A stretch of DNA of 42,365 nt. Source: Acidimicrobiales bacterium (GTDB lineage: Bacteria > Actinomycetota > Acidimicrobiia > Acidimicrobiales > Ilumatobacteraceae). Positions 7,951 to 15,740 of this stretch are shown one piece after another (position 1 is the first letter of the stretch; each line of letters opens with the position of its first letter). The position numbers and the translations under genes were made by a program. The stretch is taken from contig JAURJB010000008.1 of assembly GCA_030832455.1 (NCBI GenBank), positions 1-42,365 of the forward strand, written 5' to 3'. The notes below the pieces were generated by a model. The model saw only the letters and a program-made list of their open reading frames with translations, made no database searches and was not told the DNA's origin.

Positions 7951-9327
7951 TTAGAGAAATTTCTTAAGAATGGAGAACTTGCGTGCGGTGTATGGCGGAT
8001 ACGCCAACGGAGCATCAAACTTTGTTGATCGCTTGAGTACAGGTTTGAGATGCTGAAACACATCAACACCCGCCTGACCGTGATACGCGCCCATGCCGCT
8101 TTCGCCTACTCCGCCGAACGGCAAGAACGGCCCGGTCATGTGGAAGATGGTTCCATTAACCGTGACACCACCCGATGTGGTGTTAGCAACAACTTTCTCG
8201 CTTACCTGTGAGTCTTCGGCAAAGACATACAACGCCAAAGGATGTTGGCGACCATTTACGAAATTGAGTGCCTCATCCATTGAATTGACTTCAATGATTG
8301 GAAGAATTGGCCCAAAGATTTCTTCTTGCATCACCGGTGACGACTGATCAACATTGACCAGGACCGTTGGTGCGATATACCGCTCGGATTCTTCGGTTTG
8401 CCCTCCAACAGCGACCGTGCCCGAGCCGATCATGGCCTTCAGTCGTGTGAAGTGTCGCGGTGATACAACGCGTGCATAGTCCTTGCTGGCACGCGGGTCG
8501 GCGCCATAAAACTCGGTCACTGATTCACCAATAGCCGTAACCAACTTGTCGGCAACAGATTTGTGTGCAAGTACATAGTCGGGAGCCACACAAGTTTGAC
8601 CAGCATTGACATACTTTGCCCATGCAATTCGCCGTGCAGCAACTGCAATGTTGGCTGACGCGTCAACAATGGTGGGACTCTTTCCACCAAGCTCCAACGT
8701 GACTGGTGTCAGATTCTCGGCTGCTGCTCGCATCACAATACGACCTACTGTTCCGTTACCCGTATAAAAAATGTGCTCAAATTTCTGTGCGAGCAACTCT
8801 GTAGTTTCTGCAACTGCACCTTCAATAACTGCAACGGCTTGGTTATCAAAATATTGTGGAATAAATTTTGCGAGCGCCGCAGAAGTTGCAGGCGACACCT
8901 CGGATGGTTTCATGACGACCGCATTACCTGCTGCAATTGCACCTGCAGCAGGAACGAGCAACAACTGCACTGGGTAATTCCATGGCGCAATAACCAACAC
9001 GGTACCGAGAGGCTCTGGGATGCGTCGCGACGAACCCGGCTTTGAGACCAACGGTGTTGGCACTTTGCGCACCGAAGTCCACTTCTTAAGATTCTTCAAC
9101 ATCAATTTCACTTCGGCGATGGTGAACCCCAAGTCGTACATCCAGGCTTCTTCAACACCGCGACCAAGGTCGGCTTTCAGCGCAGCCGCGAATTCATCCT
9201 GGTGCTCTTCGATCATTCGAATCATGGCCTCGAGTTGGGCCTTGCGCCATGACAGCGGACGAGTGACACCTGATTGAAAGGCGGACCGAGTTTGACTTAC
9301 GACCTGTCCGATATTGGTGTGACTCAT
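7951..9327 (-). CDS. Aldehyde dehydrogenase, class 3-like
   Basis: A 458-aa NAD(P)-dependent aldehyde dehydrogenase. It shows the cofactor region VLVIAPWNYPVQLLLVP, the FYTGNGTVGRIV turn, TLELGGKSPTIVD with the general-base glutamate, and NAGQTCVAPDYVLAH with the catalytic cysteine. The short length, the GQTCVAPDY form and a basic C-terminus match class 3/coniferyl- or fatty-aldehyde dehydrogenases. A -10 hexamer TAGTCT lies 7 nt before the ATG. The F420-type oxidoreductase downstream is likely co-transcribed. The natural aldehyde is unknown. Confidence 0.92.
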   Translation of the reverse strand: MSHTNIGQVVSQTRSAFQSGVTRPLSWRKAQLEAMIRMIEEHQDEFAAALKADLGRGVEEAWMYDLGFTIAEVKLMLKNLKKWTSVRKVPTPLVSKPGSSRRIPEPLGTVLVIAPWNYPVQLLLVPAAGAIAAGNAVVMKPSEVSPATSAALAKFIPQYFDNQAVAVIEGAVAETTELLAQKFEHIFYTGNGTVGRIVMRAAAENLTPVTLELGGKSPTIVDASANIAVAARRIAWAKYVNAGQTCVAPDYVLAHKSVADKLVTAIGESVTEFYGADPRASKDYARVVSPRHFTRLKAMIGSGTVAVGGQTEESERYIAPTVLVNVDQSSPVMQEEIFGPILPIIEVNSMDEALNFVNGRQHPLALYVFAEDSQVSEKVVANTTSGGVTVNGTIFHMTGPFLPFGGVGESGMGAYHGQAGVDVFQHLKPVLKRSTKFDAPLAYPPYTARKFSILKKFL

Positions 9328-9334
9328 GAAAATG

Positions 9335-9340
9335 AGACTA
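9335..9340 (-). promoter_or_regulatory. -10 hexamer of the aldehyde dehydrogenase gene
   Basis: TAGTCT on the minus strand, 7 nt before the ATG at 9327; predicted leaderless. Confidence 0.5.
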
Positions 9341-9361
9341 ACCCACCACTAAAGGAACTAC

Positions 9362-9437
9362 TGGAGCGGACGACGAGATTCGAACTCGCGACCCTCACCT
9401 TGGCAAGGTGATGCTCTACCAACTGAGCCACGTCCGC
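9362..9437 (-). tRNA. tRNA-Gly (anticodon GCC)
   Basis: Complete cloverleaf on the minus strand. The acceptor stem is GCGGACG/CGTCCGC, the D-arm GGCTCAGTTGGTAGAGC, the anticodon stem-loop CACCTTGCCAAGGTG with GCC, and the T-loop GTTCGAATC. The discriminator is U and CCA is encoded (9362-9364). The mature 5' end is only 5 nt after the stop codon of the upstream EamA gene, so it is probably made from that operon's transcript. Confidence 0.95.
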
Positions 9438-9442
9438 ATGGT

Positions 9443-10396
9443 TTACGGATTCGAGTTTAGCAGGGGGTCTGCATTCCTCAACACGTCCGCTTTAGCTGCT
9501 TCTGACATGCCGTATCGCACTACCCCAGCCAATGACGACAGCACAATGACTGCACCAACCATTTGCAACGCCTTGATGTTCTGTTCAAAGATCAACCAGG
9601 CGAAGACCATGGAAATTACAGGACTAAGCAAACAGATCAGCGAGGAGGTGGATGCCGCTACATATTTATGCGCCCAAACAATCGCAGTGTGACCAACTGT
9701 ACCTGGAATGAGCGTCATGGTTAACACCAATACGAAGTCGCGAGTAGAGATTGACGTGATGTCACTACTTGTCAACAGTGCCCAAGCACCCGCAATCATC
9801 GCTTGAATCACTGCAATGCTGAACATGAACGACCATATATCGACGCCATCCGTCCGCATGCGCTTAGTGGTAACAAAATAGCCAGACCACAGCACCGCAT
9901 TGATCAAGGCAAGGACATCCCCATACAGCGCCGCTCCTCCGCCTCCTCTAGCAGTAACCACAACAAGGGCAACACCACAGAAACTGCTGAACGCGAATAG
10001 CACCTGCAGTTTGGTGATCTTTTCATTTAAGAACCTCGGTGCAATAAACAGCATCATGGCCGAAGATGTTGTGCCAATCAATGTTGCGTTAGCAATTGAT
10101 GTATTTGTGAATGACATGAAACCAAAAATTGTTGAGACGCCAAAAAAGAAACCGGGTATCAGCGCGCTTTTCAGCACCGGCCAACTGATGTCGGCGTTGC
10201 GGTTTCGCGCAATGAGATATAACACCACAGGCCACATCGTCACTCGATAAAAGATGGTCGAATTAATCGACATGTCAACAGCAACCGTAAGTATCGGCCC
10301 GATTCCCCACGCCAAATTGGCAAGCAATACTCCGCTAATCGGAAACACTTGTGCGCGAGCGCTGATTGCGCTGCCTGCGCGAGCGACCTTGTTCAC
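9443..10396 (-). CDS. EamA/DMT-family transporter (first of two)
   Basis: A 317-aa membrane protein with about ten hydrophobic segments arranged as two five-helix EamA repeats, as in the drug/metabolite transporter superfamily. Repeat one starts at about residue 20 (GVLLANLAWGIGPI) and repeat two at about 160 (GDVLALINAVLWSGYFVTTK). The conserved helix AASTSSLICLLSPVISMVFAW is near 245-265. Substrate is unknown. The GTG start overlaps the stop of the 75-aa gene as GTGA, and tRNA-Gly follows 5 nt after the stop, so this is an operon ending in a tRNA. Confidence 0.88.
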   Translation of the reverse strand: MNKVARAGSAISARAQVFPISGVLLANLAWGIGPILTVAVDMSINSTIFYRVTMWPVVLYLIARNRNADISWPVLKSALIPGFFFGVSTIFGFMSFTNTSIANATLIGTTSSAMMLFIAPRFLNEKITKLQVLFAFSSFCGVALVVVTARGGGGAALYGDVLALINAVLWSGYFVTTKRMRTDGVDIWSFMFSIAVIQAMIAGAWALLTSSDITSISTRDFVLVLTMTLIPGTVGHTAIVWAHKYVAASTSSLICLLSPVISMVFAWLIFEQNIKALQMVGAVIVLSSLAGVVRYGMSEAAKADVLRNADPLLNSNP

Positions 10397-10620
10397 GCCT
10401 CGGCGTTTGGTGGGCGCAGATCTACACGAAGTACGAGAAAACCATCTTCGATCGTTGCCGTCGAATCTGCGATCATCGCAAAATCTTGGAAATCGGTTTG
10501 TGCTTGAGTGAGAAACATTTGGCGCTCTTCGCCTGCAACAGGAGGAAGAGGGCGACGCTTCACAGCGGACGCTCGATCCTTGAATCGCGTAATCATGTCG
10601 TTTGGATCAAATACGGCCAT
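10393..10620 (-). CDS. Small protein of unknown function, upstream of EamA
   Basis: A 75-aa soluble protein that I do not recognise. It begins MAVFDPNDMITRFKDRA and has a proline-basic RRPLPPVAGEERQMF stretch, a middle QTDFQDFAMIADS and an acidic C-terminal strand pattern ending LRVDLRPPNAEA. Coding is supported by its place in a gene train: it starts 17 nt after the 118-aa gene and its stop overlaps the EamA start by 4 nt. No signal peptide or membrane segment is visible. Confidence 0.7.
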   Translation of the reverse strand: MAVFDPNDMITRFKDRASAVKRRPLPPVAGEERQMFLTQAQTDFQDFAMIADSTATIEDGFLVLRVDLRPPNAEA

Positions 10621-10637
10621 ATGTCAAAACTATACAT

Positions 10638-10994
10638 TCACTGCTTCAACAATGGGTCAATCGCACGACGACCTGGCGGTGGTTGATCAATCACCTCGTC
10701 TTCTTGCCTTACAGATTGCTTACGAGCAGGTTCGTTGCGCACGATTTTTCGTTTGAGCGGAACAGCAACGATGCTTTCAGCCTCTTTCAGTAATTGCTCT
10801 CGTTCTTCAGATGTTGCCCCTTCAAAACGTCGATCGCTCATGATTTCTAGGCGTGCAAGAGACGGAGGCTCTGGCATAGCCGTTGACCAAAACCACCATG
10901 TCAGTGCGGCCAAGGCACCACCACCCCCAAGACACACCACTGCGACAAGAGCTACACGTATCGAGATCGCAAGAAGGATGTACGTGCTGCCCAT
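10638..10994 (-). CDS. Membrane-anchored small protein of unknown function
   Basis: A 118-aa protein with one N-terminal membrane segment (about residues 5-37, ILLAISIRVALVAVVCLGGG and beyond), then a charged cytoplasmic tail rich in Glu, Arg and Lys with a short likely helix (EEREQLLKEAES). It is not recognised. It heads an operon with the 75-aa protein, EamA and tRNA-Gly. A TAGGTT hexamer 9 nt before the ATG is a candidate promoter. It is divergent from another one-TM protein at 11034. Confidence 0.65.
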   Translation of the reverse strand: MGSTYILLAISIRVALVAVVCLGGGGALAALTWWFWSTAMPEPPSLARLEIMSDRRFEGATSEEREQLLKEAESIVAVPLKRKIVRNEPARKQSVRQEDEVIDQPPPGRRAIDPLLKQ

Positions 10995-11003
10995 GCCACC
11001 CCA

Positions 11004-11009
11004 AACCTA
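11004..11009 (-). promoter_or_regulatory. Candidate -10 hexamer of the 118-aa gene operon
   Basis: TAGGTT on the minus strand, 9 nt before the ATG at 10994, in a 39-nt divergent intergenic region. Confidence 0.35.
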
Positions 11010-11020
11010 TCGCAGGCGAC

Positions 11021-11026
11021 CATACT
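11021..11026 (+). promoter_or_regulatory. Candidate -10 hexamer of the 137-aa gene
   Basis: CATACT ends 7 nt before the GTG at 11034; weaker match than others but the same spacing. Confidence 0.35.
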
Positions 11027-11033
11027 GAATCAC

Positions 11034-11447
11034 GTGGTGTCAGGGGTTATTAACTTTTTCAGTACCGTCGCATTCATCGCAGCGCTCAGTTGGCTGATCT
11101 TTAGACTGCGCAAACTTGGTAATCATTGGTCGTCCCCAGATGGCTTGCGATGTATTTGCCAGATGTCTCTCGCGCCAGACGATCAGATGCTGTCGTGGCG
11201 AGAAGTGCGCATGATCATCACGCCCCAACGTCGCACGGTGCTTACAAGATCACGAGGCGCAAAAGGAGTGCAACTACGAGGTGAATGGACAGTGATCGGA
11301 ATACCCCACTCGTCTCATGTTGCACCCGAATATGGCGTGCTCCACTTTGCAGTGAGCAGCTCCTTGCACCCAGAACGACTCGCCATCATTGCCATACCCG
11401 AGCACAGCGCAAGCAGCACTGTGCTCAAAGCAATGATTCCTAACTAG
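11034..11447 (+). CDS. One-TM protein, possibly DUF2550-like
   Basis: A 137-aa protein with one N-terminal membrane helix (about residues 5-22), then a basic RLRKLG segment and a small soluble domain with SWREVRMIITPQRRTVLTRS. The plan (N-terminal anchor, WREV/R-rich beta domain, about 140 aa) resembles the actinobacterial DUF2550 family, but this is by eye only. GTG start with a candidate -10 box 7 nt upstream. Its stop codon TAG and the stop of the convergent metX share the palindrome CTAG. Confidence 0.6.
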   Translation: MVSGVINFFSTVAFIAALSWLIFRLRKLGNHWSSPDGLRCICQMSLAPDDQMLSWREVRMIITPQRRTVLTRSRGAKGVQLRGEWTVIGIPHSSHVAPEYGVLHFAVSSSLHPERLAIIAIPEHSASSTVLKAMIPN

Positions 11448-12613
11448 TAATTTGCCTCAAGGAATTCAGCAATCGGAGCGCCCACTTGATCAAAATTGAT
11501 CAAGAACGCATCATGACCATGTGGCGAGTCGATCTCGACATAAGTCGAGTCGACTCCCTTTTCGGTGAGCATCGAATGGATCTGTTTCTGTTGATATGTG
11601 GGATACAAAATGTCGCTTGAGATACCAAGTACAAGCGTTGGCGCTTTGATGCGCGACATTGCATTGTCGAGCGAGCCCCGACCACGAGCAATATCGTGCA
11701 AGTCCATCGCTTTACCAATGATCAAGTAACTGTTGGTGTCGAATCGACGAATAAGTCGGTCTCCGTGATGATCGAGGTAGCCCTCCACCTCAAATCTGTC
11801 CCACAAGCCAAGGCCGTTGTAGTCGGCATCCATGTCAACAAGTGCGCGACCAAACCGTTCGGTAAACACGTTGTCGCTGCGGAATGTGACCTGCGAAATC
11901 ATGCGAGCAATTGCTAAGCCCTCCCACGGCCCTTCACCAATTGCCGCGTCGTAGTACTCACCATTGCGCCACTTTGGATCGAGGCGAATAGCCCGACGAC
12001 CAATTGCACCCCATGCAATTTGCTGTGCCGTTGCTTGCACACATGTGGCGATAGGAACGATGGTCTTCACACGATCGGGAAATGTGACAGCCCATTCCAG
12101 CACTTGCATGCCGCCCATCGAACCACCGACAACGCTGTGCCATTGTCGAATGCCAAGCATGTCCGAAAGACGCACTTGCGCACGCACCATGTCTCGAATG
12201 GTGATTACGGGAAAGCGCGAGCCATACAACTGACCATCTTCTGGGTGAGCAGTTGCAGGACCAGTGGAGCCTTGACAACCACCAATCACATTGCTGCACA
12301 CCACGAACCATGTGTTGGTGTCGATTGCTTTGCCCGGACCAACAACACCCTCCCACCAACCTGGTGTTGGATTACCTTCCTCGGCGGCACCAGTGACATG
12401 ACTGTCGCCTGTCCATGCGTGACAAATCAAAATCGCATTTGATGCATCTGCATTGAGCGTTCCCCACGATTCATATGCAATGGAAACACTGCTCAACACT
12501 TTTCCGCCATCGAGTGCGAAGGGGCGATCTTCGGGAAAATGCGCGAACTTTCGACCGCCAACAGGCATGCCAGGAAACCATGCTCCTGTTGCTGGGTAAT
12601 CATGTCGGGTCAT
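11444..12613 (-). CDS. metX: Homoserine O-acyltransferase (acetyltransferase type)
   Basis: A 389-aa alpha/beta-hydrolase-fold MetX. The nucleophile is in VVGGSMGGMQVLEW, the acid in LGISSDILYP and the histidine in DSPHGHDAFLIN; the N-terminal AYESWGTLNADASNAILICH is typical. It activates homoserine by O-acetylation (some members use succinyl-CoA) as the first committed step of methionine synthesis. The mRNA carries a SAM-IV-like riboswitch, matching feedback by SAM. An AAAGGA Shine-Dalgarno sits just before the ATG. The stop overlaps the convergent gene's stop by 3 nt. Confidence 0.95.
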   Translation of the reverse strand: MTRHDYPATGAWFPGMPVGGRKFAHFPEDRPFALDGGKVLSSVSIAYESWGTLNADASNAILICHAWTGDSHVTGAAEEGNPTPGWWEGVVGPGKAIDTNTWFVVCSNVIGGCQGSTGPATAHPEDGQLYGSRFPVITIRDMVRAQVRLSDMLGIRQWHSVVGGSMGGMQVLEWAVTFPDRVKTIVPIATCVQATAQQIAWGAIGRRAIRLDPKWRNGEYYDAAIGEGPWEGLAIARMISQVTFRSDNVFTERFGRALVDMDADYNGLGLWDRFEVEGYLDHHGDRLIRRFDTNSYLIIGKAMDLHDIARGRGSLDNAMSRIKAPTLVLGISSDILYPTYQQKQIHSMLTEKGVDSTYVEIDSPHGHDAFLINFDQVGAPIAEFLEANY

Positions 12614-12625
12614 ACATTTTCCTTT

Positions 12626-12658
12626 GTAACGAAACTATGCGCTTTTGCAGTTCGTCAC
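12626..12658 (-). promoter_or_regulatory. Hairpin before the metX ribosome-binding site
   Basis: Stem GUGACGAA/UUCGUUAC ending 1-2 nt before AAAGGA. No T-run follows, so if it is part of the riboswitch expression platform it would act on translation or as an anti-sequester. Confidence 0.45.
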
Positions 12659-12664
12659 GCTCAC

Positions 12665-12778
12665 CCAACTGAGCCAGCCCGTTGCTACGCCTGCTGGCGT
12701 AACCACATCTTTCGCATTTCGCGAAATGGCACCGTGGGAAATCCCGGTTGCCGGACCAGTTGGTCGCTCGTGATGTAC
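12665..12778 (-). promoter_or_regulatory. SAM riboswitch, SAM-IV-like, upstream of metX
   Basis: Read on the minus strand: P1 ACAUC (12776-12772) pairs with GAUGU (12709-12705). P2 is the short GACCA/UGGUC hairpin followed by the SAM-family core CGGCAACC. P3 is ACC-GGG/CCC-GGU with the conserved GGUGCC, and P4 is AUUUcgcgAAAU. After P1 comes a perfect P5 hairpin UACGCC/GGCGUA (12701-12686). A short P2 and a hairpin 3' of P1 fit SAM-IV or the SAM-I/IV variant rather than SAM-I. It binds S-adenosylmethionine and should lower metX expression when SAM is plentiful. Exact subclass is not certain. Confidence 0.8.
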
Positions 12779-12784
12779 TACTTG

Positions 12785-12870
12785 CAATGCCCGCCCGACT
12801 GAGCGGCCGGGAAGGCGTTGCCCGTACAACGATACCTGCCGATATCGTCAATTCCCCACAGCGGGCATTG
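12785..12870. other. Structured intergenic element with a perfect 10-bp inverted repeat
   Basis: CAATGCCCGC (12785-12794) and GCGGGCATTG (12861-12870) are perfect inverted repeats 66 nt apart. Between them are CGGG/CCCG (12808-12824) and ACGATA/TATCGT (12829-12848), giving a three-way-junction-like fold on either strand. It lies between the metX riboswitch and SURF1. I do not recognise it as a known RNA. An ATG at 12788 opens a frame of about 65 codons running into SURF1, so a small peptide cannot be excluded. Confidence 0.45.
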
Positions 12871-12935
12871 TTGGCGCTGTACGAGGAAGGTGGTGCATGT
12901 CTCGCGCCACCTCCTCAATATCATTCACAGTACCC

Positions 12936-13655
12936 ATGCCAACCTATTTGTTCCGTCCGAAGTGGATTGCCATTCACATGTTGGTGATCACGCTGATTGT
13001 CGTAATGTTCAACTTGGCTGATTGGCAGTGGTCCCGACACAATGAACGCAAAGCATTCAACGCAACGCTCATTGAGCGCTTCGATGCTGACACTCGCCCA
13101 TTTACCGAACTGCTCGCATCGGGAACTCCGGAACAGATTGAATGGCTTCCCGCTGAAGTGTCGGGAACATATCTTGCTAACAGCGACATCAGCCTTGTCA
13201 ATGTTTCACAAAACGGTATTGCGGGTTACGACGCAATTACACCAATGAAGATCGCTGACGGAACCATCGTTCTGATCAACCGAGGATTTCTCCCGCTCGC
13301 TGCTCCGTCTCCTCCCGTGCCAGATGGCGAGGTGACTCTTGTTGGGCGACTGCGCGCAAGTGATGCACGTGAGTCCGGCGAAATTTCCGAAGCCCCCACA
13401 GGTTCTCTCACTGAAGTATTTCGCATTGACATCGACCGCTTGGCACCCCAACTTGGCGGCGATGTCGCTCCCGTCTATGTCCAACTGTTGAAGAGCAGCC
13501 CGCCCGACGACCCAAACCTTGCGATGATTGCAGATCCAACATTTAATAACGGATCGCATCTTGGATACACAGTTCAGTGGATCATCTTCAGCATCTGTGC
13601 GCTTGGGACCTGGGTTGTGCTGATACGACGAGAAATGGCCAAACAGAAAAAGTAA
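12936..13655 (+). CDS. SURF1-family cytochrome oxidase assembly protein
   Basis: A 239-aa SURF1-type protein: an N-terminal TM helix (about residues 11-27, ending NLADWQWSRHNERK, the family's WQ..R signature), an extracytoplasmic domain with VLINRGFLPL, and a C-terminal TM helix (about 216-231) before the basic tail. SURF1 aids assembly of heme-copper oxidases, linked to heme a delivery. ATG 12936 gives the family-like N-terminus; an in-frame ATG at 12897 has a GGAAGG sequence ahead and would add 13 polar residues. No oxidase genes lie in the window. Confidence 0.88.
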   Translation: MPTYLFRPKWIAIHMLVITLIVVMFNLADWQWSRHNERKAFNATLIERFDADTRPFTELLASGTPEQIEWLPAEVSGTYLANSDISLVNVSQNGIAGYDAITPMKIADGTIVLINRGFLPLAAPSPPVPDGEVTLVGRLRASDARESGEISEAPTGSLTEVFRIDIDRLAPQLGGDVAPVYVQLLKSSPPDDPNLAMIADPTFNNGSHLGYTVQWIIFSICALGTWVVLIRREMAKQKK

Positions 13656-13664
13656 TACGAATCG

Positions 13665-14867
13665 TTACTGAAGTCGGGTAAGACCCATTTTCAGGTTTCG
13701 CACTGCCTGGGCAATCCGTTGCTCATTTTCGATCAAGGCAAAACGCGCGAAACCTTCGCCGCCTGGGCCAAATCCTGCACCAGGCGAAAGTGCCACATTG
13801 CAATCACGAACAAGATGACTACAGAACTCCACCGAGTCCATATCGCTATACACCTCGGGAATTGGCGCCCACACAAACATTGACCCTCGCGACTTAGGAA
13901 TATGCCAACCGATTCGATCTAAACCATCGATCAACGCATTACGTCGGCTTTCGTAAATGTTTGAGACCTCTTGTGGGAAATCTTGCGCTTCGTTCAGTGT
14001 GACGGTTGCTGCGATCTGCACCGGCTGGAATGATCCGTAATCCAAATAGCTCTTGAGTTTTGTCAAAGCACCAACAACTTTTTCATTGCCAGCCATAAAC
14101 GCAACACGCCATCCAGCCATCGAGAAACTCTTTGTCATTGAATACAACTCAACTGCACAGTCCATGGCACCCTCTGCTTGCAAGATAGATGGCGGTTTGT
14201 AGCCGTCGAACCCTACGTCGGCGTAGGCAAAGTCGTGAACCACGATCATGTCTCGCTCGAGACAGAAGTCGACAACGCGTTGCATGAAGGCGAGATCCAC
14301 TGTCGCGCCTGTGGGATTGTGCGGAAACGAGACAACTAACACGCGTGGTCGCGGCCAACCATTTTTATATGCCTCTGTGAGGTTTTCGAAAAACTCATCC
14401 GAATACTGCTGATCATCAATTACTTGTTGGCTTTGCATCGGAACTTGACGCACATCTGCACCAGCAAAAATTGGACCGTAAATGTGAATTGGATAGCTCG
14501 GGCTTGGAACAATTGCCGCGTCGCCGCGATCGAGTAACACCCACATCAAGTGACTGAAGCCTTCCTTCGAGCCAATGGTGTTGGTGATTTGCGTTTCGGG
14601 ATCGAGCGTGACATTCCAGTTGCGCATGTACATATCGGCAACTGCCTCACGAAGCTTTGGTAAACCGCGCGACAATGAATAGCGATGGTTCTTTGAGTTC
14701 TGTGCTGCCTCGATCAGTTTGTCCACTGCGATTTGCGGAGATGGAATGTCGGGATTACCGAACCCTAAGTCGACAACATCGGCACCATCGTGACGCGCTT
14801 GAATTTTTAGATTATTGATAATCGTAAAAACGTATGGAGGCAGATTGGTGATGCGTCGAAATTCCAC
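13665..14867 (-). CDS. alaC: Alanine-synthesising aminotransferase, AlaC-like
   Basis: A 400-aa class I aminotransferase. It closely follows AlaC: RRITNLPPYVFTIINNLK at the N-terminus, VDLGFGNPDIPSP, IGSKEGFSHLMW, VPSPSYPIHIYGP, FPHNPTGATVDL, VHDFAYADVGFDGYK, and the PLP lysine in YSMTKSFSMAGWR. The enzyme moves an amino group between glutamate and pyruvate to give alanine. Diaminopimelate and methionine aminotransferases are the nearest alternatives. The GTG start has a -10 hexamer TAGTTT 6 nt upstream overlapping the stop codon of the ROK gene, so it can be transcribed separately from the upstream gene train. Confidence 0.9.
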   Translation of the reverse strand: MEFRRITNLPPYVFTIINNLKIQARHDGADVVDLGFGNPDIPSPQIAVDKLIEAAQNSKNHRYSLSRGLPKLREAVADMYMRNWNVTLDPETQITNTIGSKEGFSHLMWVLLDRGDAAIVPSPSYPIHIYGPIFAGADVRQVPMQSQQVIDDQQYSDEFFENLTEAYKNGWPRPRVLVVSFPHNPTGATVDLAFMQRVVDFCLERDMIVVHDFAYADVGFDGYKPPSILQAEGAMDCAVELYSMTKSFSMAGWRVAFMAGNEKVVGALTKLKSYLDYGSFQPVQIAATVTLNEAQDFPQEVSNIYESRRNALIDGLDRIGWHIPKSRGSMFVWAPIPEVYSDMDSVEFCSHLVRDCNVALSPGAGFGPGGEGFARFALIENEQRIAQAVRNLKMGLTRLQ

Positions 14868-14873
14868 AACGAC

Positions 14874-14879
14874 AAACTA
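14874..14879 (-). promoter_or_regulatory. -10 hexamer of alaC
   Basis: TAGTTT on the minus strand, 6 nt before the GTG, lying in the last codon and stop codon of the ROK gene. Confidence 0.45.
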
Positions 14880-15740
14880 GTCGTGCAGATGTAGCAATGA
14901 CGCACCAATTGCACCAGCACGCTCACCAAGTACGGCCCCAACGACCCGTGGATGCTGACGATGAGAAGGTGCATATAGCAAGCGTGCGAAATGCTGTCGG
15001 ATCGGTGGAAGTAATACATCTGCAGCCTCCATCACCCCACCTCCAATGACCATGACATCTGGGTCAGAGAAATTGGCAAGATTTGCTAGCCCTAACGCCA
15101 CCCATTCGCAGTATGTATTAACAACAAAAACAGCTGCATCATCACCACGACGCGCTTGACTGATTACTTCTTCACCCGAGAGCCCACCAGATAGTCGTGC
15201 AAGGCCAGCACCAGATGCGTATCTCTCCCAACAACCACGCTGACCACATGGACACAGTTCACCATGTGCATCCACCACCATGTGACCCGCTTCGCCCGCA
15301 TGGCCATGTGCGCCATGCTGCAACACACCGCCACTCACGATTCCTCCTCCAATGCCAGTGCCGAGCGTGACGAGCACCATGTCGTGTGCGCCGACACCTG
15401 CACCCATCTGCCACTCGGCAAGCGTTGCGCACGTTGCATCATTGTCACACCACACGTGTTCACCCAATGCGTCACTGAGTTGCTCGCGCACGGGCATTTC
15501 AATTGCCGTGCTCATGTTTGGCGAAGAACGGATAACTCCCTGACGCGAAATCAATCCCGGAACTCCAACACCAATCGTGTCGTGCTCTCCAAGTTCAAGA
15601 ACCATTTCTAGTAAAACATCGACAAGCAGATCTGCGGTTGGTGTTGGCCTGCGAACCTCGCGAACGATTGCTCCCGATCCGTCAACAACGACTCCAAGAC
15701 ACTTCGTGCCACCGACGTCTATGCCAGCGGCGAGGGTCAC
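14877..15740 (-). CDS. ROK-family sugar kinase, probable glucokinase
   Basis: A 287-aa ROK protein. The phosphate-binding AAGIDVGGTKCLGVVVD is N-terminal, VWCDNDATCATLAEW carries the catalytic aspartate, and the zinc site is GEAGHMVVD plus CPCGQRGCWERYASG. A DNA-binding domain is absent, so it is an enzyme rather than a ROK repressor. Glucose is the likely substrate, as for Streptomyces GlkA, which sits in a similar neighbourhood. The GTG start overlaps the SRPBCC stop by 4 nt (GTGA). It is the last gene of the pimB train. Confidence 0.9.
   Translation of the reverse strand: MTLAAGIDVGGTKCLGVVVDGSGAIVREVRRPTPTADLLVDVLLEMVLELGEHDTIGVGVPGLISRQGVIRSSPNMSTAIEMPVREQLSDALGEHVWCDNDATCATLAEWQMGAGVGAHDMVLVTLGTGIGGGIVSGGVLQHGAHGHAGEAGHMVVDAHGELCPCGQRGCWERYASGAGLARLSGGLSGEEVISQARRGDDAAVFVVNTYCEWVALGLANLANFSDPDVMVIGGGVMEAADVLLPPIRQHFARLLYAPSHRQHPRVVGAVLGERAGAIGASLLHLHD

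Noticed and set aside
12659-12685. tRNA-like D-arm (GGCTCAGTTGGGTGAGC) on the minus strand downstream of riboswitch P5
   Set aside because: No acceptor stem, anticodon arm or T-arm can be built around it; it is a local hairpin in the riboswitch region.
12600-12851. Minus-strand open frame of about 83 codons covering the metX leader
   Set aside because: It is the riboswitch read as codons; conserved RNA stems explain the sequence better and it has no ribosome-binding site.
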